This document shows positions 7,637 through 15,982 of a stretch of DNA of 64,000 nucleotides, in pieces; position 1 is the stretch's first letter; every line of letters begins with the position of its first letter. A model generated the notes under the pieces. That model saw only the letters and a program-made list of their open reading frames with translations. It ran no database searches and was not told the DNA's origin. Both the position numbers and the translations under genes were made by a program. Source of the DNA: Candidatus Eisenbacteria bacterium (lineage in GTDB: Bacteria > Eisenbacteria > RBG-16-71-46 > JAFGJU01); contig JAPLKG010000008.1 of NCBI GenBank assembly GCA_026388185.1, positions 337,149-401,148 on the forward strand. Direction: 5' to 3'.

Positions 7637-9334
7637 CTATGGCCGAAGCACTTGAAACCTGAATATCACCCGCCAGTCCTGGTTTTCCAGAAGCATCAGC
7701 TCGTTGGCTTCTTCCAGGGAACCGACGAGCGTCTCCCTGTCTTCTGATTGCTCTATTCGCCCCGTAATTCTGGTCAAGTGGTCGACCATGTGTCTATATC
7801 GCTCCGAGTTTCGTAAGTACTCGCGGTGAATACGAATGCTTGCGATAGCAGCGCCAGCCGCCGGCAGAACTATAGCCCAGGACGCCAAGATATTCGTAAG
7901 AGTAGCAAGCTCTGGTCTCCAGTTGGCTTCGAGCCTGCCCGCATGGACGATTGCGACCACTAGCGTCAACGCGAACACCATCGCTCCGGCACTGGCAAGC
8001 CGAGTGTGCTTTGCCCTCTGCCTCACGCTTTTGCTCTTATAGAAAGAGATTTGGTCTTCTATCCATGCCGCCAGCAAGAAGTTTCTAAGATTCTCGAATG
8101 AGACTGTGGGGCTCGGGTCTCCCTTGGGCCGTGCGTCCCAAATCGACGCAAATGCCTTAACCATCCAGTCATCTGGCCTGTACGATAGGCTCAGGGGTGG
8201 TGGTGCAGTTTTGGGAGGCTCGCATTCTATGCCTGCCACCCACAAAAAAATAGCGGCACGCAGACGCTCTGCCACAAATCTATAATCAATCCATTTGCGA
8301 TGCCACTCACGCCGCCAGGAAAGCGCCAGTAACACGAGAATGGCCGCAATCTCACCAACCTCAACCCAAAGTAGGGCAGGGCGAAGCGGAAATAGAAGCG
8401 CTTGAACTGTCACTGTTGCCACTGCAGCTGCCGCCAGAAGGTAGATTGCAACTCCTGCGTTCACATGGTAGGTCTGGTAGTGAGCGGCCAGGAAATCGGC
8501 ACGTGCGTATTGAGAGACCATGTTGTCATGTAACGGCTTCAGAACGTCTGGCGGAAGGGTGTAAGGCGCCCCCGTTCGACCCGGAATGCCGAACTCAGCC
8601 TCAACTGCCGACATACTCCTGGTGCTGCCTAAGCGCTCGCCATTATAGGCGTCCAGATGCCTAAGAGAGTCAAGCGCATGATCCTCGCTTCCCACTCCCT
8701 CTGTTTTCTTCTCTTCGTTTATGCGCTCCAGCCTCTCCCTCGTCTTCTTTGTATCTCCTATCTCGCCATTCTCCGAATTGATCCAGAATACGGACCGTCC
8801 GGTCTTGAGCGCATATTCCACTATCTCCGCCGTGCCCCCTCGGCCTTCCGAGGGTTTCCCGCTCCAGACGGCAATGAGCACGTCGCAATTGTCGACTACA
8901 TACTGACCCACCTGCTCATATGCAGCAGGGCGGGGCTCCACAGTCTTGAGGGCGCGTGGTTCAGGGCTTGCCAGACCAAGAAGGCGCTTGAACTCTTCCT
9001 TCGATTCTTGTGTCTCGAAGTCTTGAAGATAGTCTTCCTCAGGTAATGGAAGTACTACTTCCAGACGGGGTTGCTGGCTGCCATCGGAGACCGGCCACTG
9101 CACAATCTCTGTCGCGACCAGGCGGTCGGCACCCTCGGCTAAAGGTGAAAGCACCACATAGAGGTGCGGCGTGTGATCCAGAAGCTGGTCGATTCGCCGG
9201 AGCACGTCCTTCACTTTCCGGCGAAGAAGTTGCTCATTCGCAAGCTTTCTGTGGCCTGTTACGCCCATGCGCACAGTTGTGGGAATAAGGAGTTCCTTCC
9301 GATCAACTGACGAATCTGTGACCTTGTTTCTCAC
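7637..9334 (-). CDS. SLOG-like nucleotide-sensor domain with two membrane (SLATT-like) pairs
   Basis: A 565-residue protein. Residues about 18-200 look like a SLOG-type Rossmannoid domain: VRMGVTGHRKL at the first strand, then LSPLAEGADRLVA and CDVLIAVWSGKPSEGRGGTA. The C-terminal half has two hydrophobic pairs, at about 288-335 and about 443-498, each followed by a charged helix (WRREWHRKWIDYRFVAERLR and IRIHREYLRNSERYRHMVDH). This resembles the SLATT (SMODS and SLOG associating two-TM effector) arrangement. Published analyses predict that such proteins form pores when the SLOG part binds a signal nucleotide. The GTG start has GGGAGG 8 nt upstream. The SLATT assignment rests on topology and context. 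Confidence 0.75.
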   Translation of the reverse strand: MRNKVTDSSVDRKELLIPTTVRMGVTGHRKLANEQLLRRKVKDVLRRIDQLLDHTPHLYVVLSPLAEGADRLVATEIVQWPVSDGSQQPRLEVVLPLPEEDYLQDFETQESKEEFKRLLGLASPEPRALKTVEPRPAAYEQVGQYVVDNCDVLIAVWSGKPSEGRGGTAEIVEYALKTGRSVFWINSENGEIGDTKKTRERLERINEEKKTEGVGSEDHALDSLRHLDAYNGERLGSTRSMSAVEAEFGIPGRTGAPYTLPPDVLKPLHDNMVSQYARADFLAAHYQTYHVNAGVAIYLLAAAAVATVTVQALLFPLRPALLWVEVGEIAAILVLLALSWRREWHRKWIDYRFVAERLRAAIFLWVAGIECEPPKTAPPPLSLSYRPDDWMVKAFASIWDARPKGDPSPTVSFENLRNFLLAAWIEDQISFYKSKSVRQRAKHTRLASAGAMVFALTLVVAIVHAGRLEANWRPELATLTNILASWAIVLPAAGAAIASIRIHREYLRNSERYRHMVDHLTRITGRIEQSEDRETLVGSLEEANELMLLENQDWRVIFRFQVLRP

Positions 9335-9696
9335 AGATAGGCCCTCCCACAGTTCTATGCCTCACGTTGTTCAAACCTGTCCAATGTAGTTAGCTTAAGC
9401 TGTCTCACATATGCTATCAGACCATGATTCCATTGCATAGGGAGAATCTCGCGGGCTATTGGTGTCAACGGTTCCGCTTACGCCGGCCTCTCTTGCTTTG
9501 CTGGCTGCGGACAATGGTGGAAGGAGCCACGAGCTATGCGATGATTGGGGCTCAGAGGTACTCGCCTCTTGAGAGGCGGTAGCGGATCACGCAATAGGGC
9601 ATTTGTTGACGTCATTATCGCATTGTGGTATCTTAGAGTCCTGTGTAGACCGCAGAGCAAGGCTGCAAACGCTACAGCAGAAAGGAACGGTGGGAA
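9335..9696. other. Intergenic stretch, nothing recognised
   Basis: About 360 bases lie between the divergent start of the SLOG/SLATT gene and a possible small membrane ORF. I see no coding frame with recognisable content, no convincing RNA fold and no strong promoter. It must hold the promoter of the SLOG/SLATT gene if that gene is transcribed alone. Confidence 0.4.
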
Positions 9697-9897
9697 TTGA
9701 GAGCATTACTCTGGATAGGTTTGCCGGCACTGGTTGCGATCATTATTGTTGCCGCCCTCGTCCTCTGGGTTCGAAAGCGCCGGGAGGAAGAGGATCTTGC
9801 GAATTTCATCGCGGCGAGAGCGGCAAGAGCAGCGAGCCCAGAGGAAGAGCGCAGCAGCGCGCCATCATGCACTTCCAGTTCTCCGCTCACTAGGTAA
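9697..9897 (+). CDS. Possible small single-pass membrane protein
   Basis: A 66-codon frame with a TTG start, preceded by AAAGGA and GGTGGGA. It encodes one strong hydrophobic helix (WIGLPALVAIIIVAALVLWV), then a basic stop-transfer RKRR and a short Ala-Arg-rich tail. This is the normal shape of a small inner-membrane protein. No family is recognised and the tail looks random, so it could also be the start of a longer lost gene. It points toward the end of the TIR-NACHT gene, which is on the opposite strand. Confidence 0.35.
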   Translation: MRALLWIGLPALVAIIIVAALVLWVRKRREEEDLANFIAARAARAASPEEERSSAPSCTSSSPLTR

Positions 9898-9948
9898 GAA
9901 CCGGATTCATGGCGCCGTAGGGCCTGATGTCGTCGGCCCAGTAAGCTT

Positions 9949-12765
9949 TCATCTCGGGAATATGTGCGAGGCGGACTGGCACAGCTTGATGCTCCGACGC
10001 GCCAGTTCCTCTCTAGTGGCGGACATGCTAGACGCGACACATAGAGCGTCAGCCCACACTCGTTCCCCTTGTTCGTGTTGACCGGCATGCCACGCGATGG
10101 CACCCTGACCGGTCAGTGCCCGGTACAGCCAAATCCTTATGTCTTTTTCACGGCAAAGGTCGGCAACGCTCTGATACCACTTTAGCGCCTCTGCCGAATC
10201 TCCTTGCACATGCGCAAGCGCTCCCAATTCCATTTCGTATTCAGCAAGCAGTTCCCCATGCTGCCGCTTTAGTAGCTTGCTGCCGGCCATCTCCAACCAT
10301 TTGGCTCCTTCCTTGAGATCGCCCCGGACCAGTGCACACCAGCCCAAAGCCAATCTTGCCTCTAGAGTATAGTAGAGATCGTGCACGCGTTCGGCCTCAC
10401 ACAAAGCTTCCCGGAAAGCCGCGTCCGTTTGTCCAGGAGTCCAGCCTTCAAGCAGTGCCCGGTCGTACTCAAGCCAACCGCGGAGCATGAGCAGCCGCGC
10501 CTTTTCAAGATGAACCTGCTCCGTTTCACTGAGCTTGGCCGCGAGTTGCAGATATGAGTCTGTTTCATCGTATCTGCCGGCAGCTTTGTGGACCGTCGCA
10601 ATCATGCGCGCGGCGGCAACAATGTGCCGGATATCGTGGGCCTGCCGCGCCTGTCGTAGGCCCCATGTCGCTTGGCGCATGACCTCCTCGAATTCGTAGC
10701 GCGCATAAGCGACTGTGGCCAGTCCAATCAGATTCGCCGCTGCTTCATCGTGATGGATCGGCATCCCCCACAGACAAAGACGCAGGGCCTGACAATAGCA
10801 TCGCTTGGCGCTGACCGTGTCCCCATCGTAGAGATGCAACGAACCCAATTCGTGCAGTGCTATCGCCCGAATCCGACGCCCTCGCCACCAAGAGGTTCGG
10901 GCCAGTGCGTAATTCAATCTCTCGCGCGCCTCTTGGTATTCTCCTCTCAAGCTGCATATCCTGGCAGCCTGCGTGGCGAGCCCTGCGGCTTGCATCGGAC
11001 TGTGCTCCGGCTTTTCGAGGTGACGGATCAGGGCGTCGAGACAGTACAGGCCAGTGTTGCCTTCGCCTTGCTCAACCCAGCGGGTTACGAGGTTCATCTC
11101 AGAGTCGAACACGAGATGCCTCAGGTCATGCCACCGCCTTGCCTCAACCAGATGCACCGGTAAATGGCGTGTGGCGTAGGGTGACATTGCCTTTGTGTCG
11201 GACTCATACTCCTTCCAGCAGGCACTCGCCAGTTGTTGATGCCCGGCCTGCGTAGAAATCGCGTATTCTAGGCTGTATTTCGCCTCCGTGAGCCAGTCCG
11301 CAAGACTGGAGTGAAAGAGTCTGATTCCTTCTTCGCGCCACCTTAGAAACTGCGCCAGATCGAGCAGGCCACAGCGGACGCCCGGCTCCTCTCCATTGAC
11401 AGCACTGACCAGGAGTCTCTCGGGAATCGGTTCACGCGCTGCCACGAGGCAATTGAGCAGCGGCAATATCTTGAGTTCGTAGGCTTTGATGTCCTTGAAC
11501 CGTTTCTGGAACAGCGAGTAGTACAGCCCTTTCAGTTCCGGGGGGATTGCCCCAATGTCCTGATGGCCCAGGCGTCTCTCCGGATCAGTGAGTGCTTCCA
11601 GAACCGTGTGGGCATATAGGAAATTGCCTTCAGCCCGTGTCTGCAGGCGAACGCATGTCGCCTCCAATTCCGAGTCCGACGAAGCGATCGACTCGATCTG
11701 AGAAAGTCTCTGTCGGACGTACGCCGCGACGTCCTCCTGATTTCTCTCTCGTTCGGCGCTCAGATCGAGGGTCTTGAAGCGGGCCAGGCGGATGAGAATG
11801 CTGGATACGGGTCGGGTGGTAACGACGATTCTAAGCCATGCAGGCAGTGTGTCAGCATGTTCTGCCAACAGGTCAACGATCGTCTCGCCTTCCATGGACG
11901 TTGCCTCATCCAGCGAATCCACAACCACTAACCTGGGTCCATCGGGTGCCGGCATCTTGCGGGTCGGCTCGACGATCAACTCCCGGAAGGCATCATTGGC
12001 GTTCGGCCGTCGGGCTTGTGGATAGGCCGGTTCGACTGCGGAATCATAGCCCTGCAACTCCGAATAGAATTGGGCAACCAGTGATGTCACTAACTCGTAT
12101 GGATTGAGCGTACGTCTATTTCGGGTTGTGCAAAAGTGGATGCCGATAACATGTACAGGCCGCGTTTGACACAACCAGGCAGCAATCGCGCTCTTTCCAG
12201 CGCCTGGTTCGCCCACGACAACGAACACTCGATCTGACGCATCATGCAACCAGTGACTGATTCGTTGTCTCAGCCAATCCCGTCCCACAAAACCGAATCC
12301 GTACTGGGCAATCTCAGGCCCGAAGTCAAGTGGGGTCAGACCACTGACGGTCGGCAGCGCCGGTGGCAACAGGACATCTTCGGCTCCTGCTAGGAATTCG
12401 CGCAGGCGACGTAGACCCTCATCATAGTTGCGCGTAAAATCAACCCAGTTCCGACGAACCAGCGGCAATGTGAACTGAGCATCTGGTGAAACTCGTGCCG
12501 GAATCACTGGACGTGGCAACACCAGCGCAAACGCCACTTCATCGCGGCAGACGCTATCTTCACGCGTAGCATGTGGCGTCAAGACCGCGACCAGTAGAGA
12601 CGAATCCAGGATTGCGCGTTCAATGGCAGCGTCCCAAGGCTGGCTGAGCCTGATGCCAGACTCATCCCACCACACTACGTAGCCTGTCGTCTCGAGATCG
12701 CGTCTCAGCCGTCCGGCAAAAGCCTCACCGTCTGCGTGACCGTAGCTTATGAATATCTGCTTCAC
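9949..12765 (-). CDS. TIR - NACHT (STAND NTPase) - TPR protein
   Basis: 938 residues from a GTG at 12765. TIR domain at residues about 1-110 (VKQIFISYGHADGEAF, WWDESGIRL, RDEVAFALVLPRPVIPA). The NTPase has Walker A VVGEPGAGKSAIAAW near residue 183 and Walker B RLVVVDSLDEAT near 280, followed by the arginine-rich IVVTTRPVSS. From about residue 570 to the end there are TPR-like helices (GEYQEARERLNYAL, AAGRYDETDSYLQLA). The order effector-NTPase-sensor is that of STAND immune receptors; TIR activation would be expected to consume NAD. The frame is open further upstream to 12912, but that part is a relic of another gene, so I prefer the GTG right before the first TIR strand (AAGGTGG about 10 nt upstream). 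Confidence 0.8.
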   Translation of the reverse strand: MKQIFISYGHADGEAFAGRLRRDLETTGYVVWWDESGIRLSQPWDAAIERAILDSSLLVAVLTPHATREDSVCRDEVAFALVLPRPVIPARVSPDAQFTLPLVRRNWVDFTRNYDEGLRRLREFLAGAEDVLLPPALPTVSGLTPLDFGPEIAQYGFGFVGRDWLRQRISHWLHDASDRVFVVVGEPGAGKSAIAAWLCQTRPVHVIGIHFCTTRNRRTLNPYELVTSLVAQFYSELQGYDSAVEPAYPQARRPNANDAFRELIVEPTRKMPAPDGPRLVVVDSLDEATSMEGETIVDLLAEHADTLPAWLRIVVTTRPVSSILIRLARFKTLDLSAERERNQEDVAAYVRQRLSQIESIASSDSELEATCVRLQTRAEGNFLYAHTVLEALTDPERRLGHQDIGAIPPELKGLYYSLFQKRFKDIKAYELKILPLLNCLVAAREPIPERLLVSAVNGEEPGVRCGLLDLAQFLRWREEGIRLFHSSLADWLTEAKYSLEYAISTQAGHQQLASACWKEYESDTKAMSPYATRHLPVHLVEARRWHDLRHLVFDSEMNLVTRWVEQGEGNTGLYCLDALIRHLEKPEHSPMQAAGLATQAARICSLRGEYQEARERLNYALARTSWWRGRRIRAIALHELGSLHLYDGDTVSAKRCYCQALRLCLWGMPIHHDEAAANLIGLATVAYARYEFEEVMRQATWGLRQARQAHDIRHIVAAARMIATVHKAAGRYDETDSYLQLAAKLSETEQVHLEKARLLMLRGWLEYDRALLEGWTPGQTDAAFREALCEAERVHDLYYTLEARLALGWCALVRGDLKEGAKWLEMAGSKLLKRQHGELLAEYEMELGALAHVQGDSAEALKWYQSVADLCREKDIRIWLYRALTGQGAIAWHAGQHEQGERVWADALCVASSMSATREELARRSIKLCQSASHIFPR

Positions 12766-12960
12766 TGCCGCCACCTTCGACTGCACCAACGGAAGCGCCG
12801 AATGCCAAGGCCATTCTGTACCCCGCTGCGGCGACGCTGCCCCGTTGATACCCAGAACCTTGACCGTTAATGGAATAATATCAGAGGTCACGGTGTCAAT
12901 CCAATACTCCATTGGCTTCAGCAGGCTGGATTCCTCCGTGTCTGAGCGGCAGATTTTTGG
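12766..12960 (-). pseudogene. Remnant of a SLOG-like domain, paralogous to the 1.8-4.3 kb protein
   Basis: Translation of this stretch gives EYWIDTVTSDIIPLTVKVLG, which aligns with QYWTDIVTSDIKPSSVKVLG in the RelA/SpoT-SLOG-RyR protein; over a 23-residue overlap about 16 match. A frame change then follows, and the next segment in a second frame reads YRMALAFGASVGAVEGG against YRIALALGAVVGIVEGS. The fragment therefore carries a frameshift and lacks both ends. It lies directly before the TIR-NACHT start codon and explains the odd N-terminal extension of that reading frame. Confidence 0.75.
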
Positions 12961-13052
12961 GTACCACCGGAAAGGCCCTTCCCTGAGCTTAAGAATCGAC
13001 TAGCCCACGGCAGTTGTAGTTGTGTTGCTGTAGGCACATGATGGATGTCTTC

Positions 13053-13081
13053 CATTGTGTTAGCGGTATTCTAGTGATATA
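13053..13081 (+). promoter_or_regulatory. Possible sigma70 promoter for the DUF4062-TPR gene
   Basis: TTGTGT at 13053-13058 and TATATA at 13076-13081 are 17 bp apart, about 100 bp before the ATG at 13182. The -35 box is a poor match, so this is tentative. Confidence 0.3.
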
Positions 13082-13181
13082 TTGCAGGATGCGCAGTGTG
13101 AACGTAGTTGGTGAAGTGAGTCGGCATCCATCAGCACATCGATTTCATGAGTCTGTTCTCGTCCTTTCTGGGGAGTAATTC

Positions 13182-15344
13182 ATGGCAATTACTAAGAAGG
13201 AAGTGTTCATCAGCTCGAATTTCGACGAGTTTCCTGATTTGAGAAGAGAGCTGAGGGATCTGATCAACTCCAATCGTATCTTTTCTATGCAAGCAATAGA
13301 TCTAAATGAAAATCGTGCCATTGGCCGACCCCCCCTCGTAAACAGCATTGATGCAGTCAAACGATCAGAAGTCATGGTTCTTCTTGTCGGTGAACAATAT
13401 GGCGGAATCCCTTCCGGAGAACATCTTAGCTATTGTCACCTTGAGTATCGTGCTGCTCTCGAGAGCGATTGCGGAAGTGTCATTCTGCCGTATTTTTTTG
13501 GCTCTGAACCTGACGGAATGCGAAGAGGCGCGAGCGATCCCAGACTGTCCACCTGGCAGAGAGAGATTCTTGACAACCACACAGTTGCATTTTATCAGAC
13601 CGCGTCTGTGGATTGGCCTGCTGTTGCTCAGTTGATATTCCAGGATGTTCAGAAAGCGCAGTACGATCTACTAACCGGAACTGATCAGATGGAGGTGGAT
13701 GCAGCCGATGATACCGACAAGGAGTTCGGAGCTTTGGACCTGGCATCTCTGACCGTCGAAGAGTTAGCGTACCTGGAACGGCGATCTGGCGTCGATCCTT
13801 CCAATCTAGGAGAAGAAAAACTGAGGAGCAAGATTGATCTTGCCACAATGCCGGCAAGAGCAGCGGCCTTGGAACAAAGAGCAGAAGCCCTTCGGGCACT
13901 CAAGCTCGGAGAACGAAAACTTGCCGTAGAACACCTCCGTCGGGCACTCCAACAACGCCCACTAGACATGGAAGTCAATTACTGGCTTTCTCGTCTTCTA
14001 GTTTCAACCGGAAGACGAAAGGAGTGCAAGGAAGCTGTGCAGCTTGCACTGCGCTCCGCAAACCTAGCTACGCATGAAGAGCCCCCGCGTGATGTTCGCG
14101 CTGCTGCAGCTTACATAGTAGCATCTCAAGCTGAAGCCAAAATCCGAAATCTGGAGTCAGCACTGAGATACGCGGAAGCGGCCAATCAGATTGCTCCATG
14201 GTTTGCGGCCCCTTATATCCAGCTTGCCTGCGTCTATGCTCTGCAAGACGATCTAGACGCGGCCTTCAAATCCGCTGGAGAGGCTTTCAATCGACATCCT
14301 GTGAGTATACTGAAGTTAAATCGGGAACCCTTATTCCAACGCGTCTCCCCCCAGTTTCGGGAGTTCAAGCAAGATCTTCGCGGGAAACTGCAGGCGAAAT
14401 TGAGAGCTATTCTAGACGCAGAGCTACAGATACTCTCAAGCTTGTCCTTGGATCCAGATGCTGAGGTTAGAAAATCTGAGGTCGGCAGTGTCATGGCCAG
14501 ACTGGGCTCCATGACAATTATGGATTTGGTACATCAAGGGAGATCGTCGGGAAAGAACTGCCTCCGTTGGCTTCAGGGTGAGCTCGTAGAGATACGAACT
14601 ATGCGGGAGCAAGATGCAAAGCGTGACACCATGAGGCGAGCGGATCTTCTTGCACTCGAAGATCAGTGGACGCAGGAGCATCCTCTCCCAGAAGTCGACC
14701 CAAAGGAAGCCAAACCGTACTATATCGTTCTAACGACCATTGTGCTTTCGATTGTAGGTCTATTTGTTGGCATTGGGTTCGGGAAGGCAATGCTATTCGT
14801 CGTGCTCTCTCTCTTGGGCATTGCGAATGACATTCGCAGGATTCTTCAACGGAAGGGCAAGAAGCGGCTTGCAGAGGAAGAAAGAAACTCGCTGCTGGCA
14901 CGCCATAAAAGCAAAGTGGAGGCAGAGAGACGTGACAGGCAGCAAGAAATCGAGAACGAGAAAGCCGAACATCGCCGGCGAATATCTGTGTTTGAAGATA
15001 ACGTGCGCCTTTTTGAAACGACCGTTGTCAGGTGGAACATGTTCAGCCCCAGCGTTGGAAACAAAGGCGCGAAGCAGGGAGACATAATCAGAGTTAGTGT
15101 CCTGGAGCCTGAGCGCGCCGACAAACCCGTAACAGATTCACAGTTGCTTCCTCCGGATCTGCTCGGCTCCGCTCTTATGCCCTGGTTCGCGAAGACTCCA
15201 AAGGCTGAGGTGAGCTCGAGCAGGGAGACCTCCGAGGTCCCGAGTGCCGCTGCAGAGCCGCAATATCAACTCTTTCGTATTTTAAGCGCGACCCGCGACA
15301 AGGTTGCAGCAGCAAGATGGGCTGTGTACCAAAGCAAGGACTGA
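13182..15344 (+). CDS. DUF4062 - TPR - two-TM - coiled-coil protein
   Basis: A 720-residue protein. Residues 1-110 resemble DUF4062 (KEVFISSNFDEFPDLRRELR, then VMVLLVGEQYGGIPSGEH), a domain usually found at the N-terminus of STAND proteins. Residues about 225-385 are TPR-like (RALKLGERKLAVEHLRRAL). Residues about 514-548 make one or two membrane helices (YYIVLTTIVLSIVGLFVGIG and AMLFVVLSLLGIA). A strongly charged coiled coil follows at about 555-610. There is no NTPase motif, so this is not a classic STAND receptor; it may be a membrane effector or partner. The start is well supported by GGGGAG 6 nt before the ATG. An HAD phosphatase follows 50 bp downstream on the same strand and is likely co-transcribed. 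Confidence 0.75.
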   Translation: MAITKKEVFISSNFDEFPDLRRELRDLINSNRIFSMQAIDLNENRAIGRPPLVNSIDAVKRSEVMVLLVGEQYGGIPSGEHLSYCHLEYRAALESDCGSVILPYFFGSEPDGMRRGASDPRLSTWQREILDNHTVAFYQTASVDWPAVAQLIFQDVQKAQYDLLTGTDQMEVDAADDTDKEFGALDLASLTVEELAYLERRSGVDPSNLGEEKLRSKIDLATMPARAAALEQRAEALRALKLGERKLAVEHLRRALQQRPLDMEVNYWLSRLLVSTGRRKECKEAVQLALRSANLATHEEPPRDVRAAAAYIVASQAEAKIRNLESALRYAEAANQIAPWFAAPYIQLACVYALQDDLDAAFKSAGEAFNRHPVSILKLNREPLFQRVSPQFREFKQDLRGKLQAKLRAILDAELQILSSLSLDPDAEVRKSEVGSVMARLGSMTIMDLVHQGRSSGKNCLRWLQGELVEIRTMREQDAKRDTMRRADLLALEDQWTQEHPLPEVDPKEAKPYYIVLTTIVLSIVGLFVGIGFGKAMLFVVLSLLGIANDIRRILQRKGKKRLAEEERNSLLARHKSKVEAERRDRQQEIENEKAEHRRRISVFEDNVRLFETTVVRWNMFSPSVGNKGAKQGDIIRVSVLEPERADKPVTDSQLLPPDLLGSALMPWFAKTPKAEVSSSRETSEVPSAAAEPQYQLFRILSATRDKVAAARWAVYQSKD

Positions 15345-15394
15345 CACTCGTATCCCCCTCTTGCCAAAGACATAAAGCATTCGGGGTGTGAAGA

Positions 15395-15949
15395 ATGGAC
15401 CCACTACTTCTGATACTTGATTTGGATAATACCCTGATCTGCACGTGCGAGAAGCCGCTTTCGAGGCCAGCAGATTTCACCTTCGGCGAATACCACATGT
15501 ATAAGCGTCCTGGCCTAGAGGCATTTCTTGAAGCCTGTCGAGGACAGTTTAGGGTAGCCGTTTGGACGTCTGCTACGTCCTCTTACGCTGGGTGTGTCAT
15601 CAGTCACCTATTTCCGCCCGGCTACGACCTTGAGTTTCTATGGACGAGAGAGAGATGTACACCCAGGTATAATGCCGAGACTCGCGAGCTAGAGTATCTC
15701 AAGGACTTGAAGAAGGTGCGTCGTAGCGGCTATCGCCTCGAAAGGGTATTGATTGTAGACGACAGCCCTGGTGTTCTGCAGCGGAGCTATAGTAACGTGA
15801 TATCGATCAGGCCCTTTACAGGTTCTGCCGATGATGCGGAGCTTGAGTACTTGCTGCCCTACCTTGACAGGCTATCACATCTTGAGAATGTACGCGTTGC
15901 CGAGAAGCGAAGCTGGAGGGGACTGATGAGAGGGCCAGGTTCCACCTAG
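15395..15949 (+). CDS. FCP1/NIF-type HAD phosphatase
   Basis: A 184-residue protein with the HAD signature DLDNT (Asp9 and Asp11) at the N-terminus and VLIVDDSPGVLQ as the distal acidic motif. YKRPGLEAFLEACRGQF followed by VAVWTSATSSYA is typical of the FCPH/NLI-interacting-factor branch, whose eukaryotic members remove phosphate from Ser in RNA polymerase tails. Bacterial members are much less studied. It follows the DUF4062-TPR membrane protein by 50 bp and may act on that protein or on a phosphorylated partner. The ribosome site (GGTGTGAAG) is weak. Confidence 0.8.
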   Translation: MDPLLLILDLDNTLICTCEKPLSRPADFTFGEYHMYKRPGLEAFLEACRGQFRVAVWTSATSSYAGCVISHLFPPGYDLEFLWTRERCTPRYNAETRELEYLKDLKKVRRSGYRLERVLIVDDSPGVLQRSYSNVISIRPFTGSADDAELEYLLPYLDRLSHLENVRVAEKRSWRGLMRGPGST

Positions 15950-15982
15950 CCTTGCATCAACCTAACCGTGCTTTCACGATCC

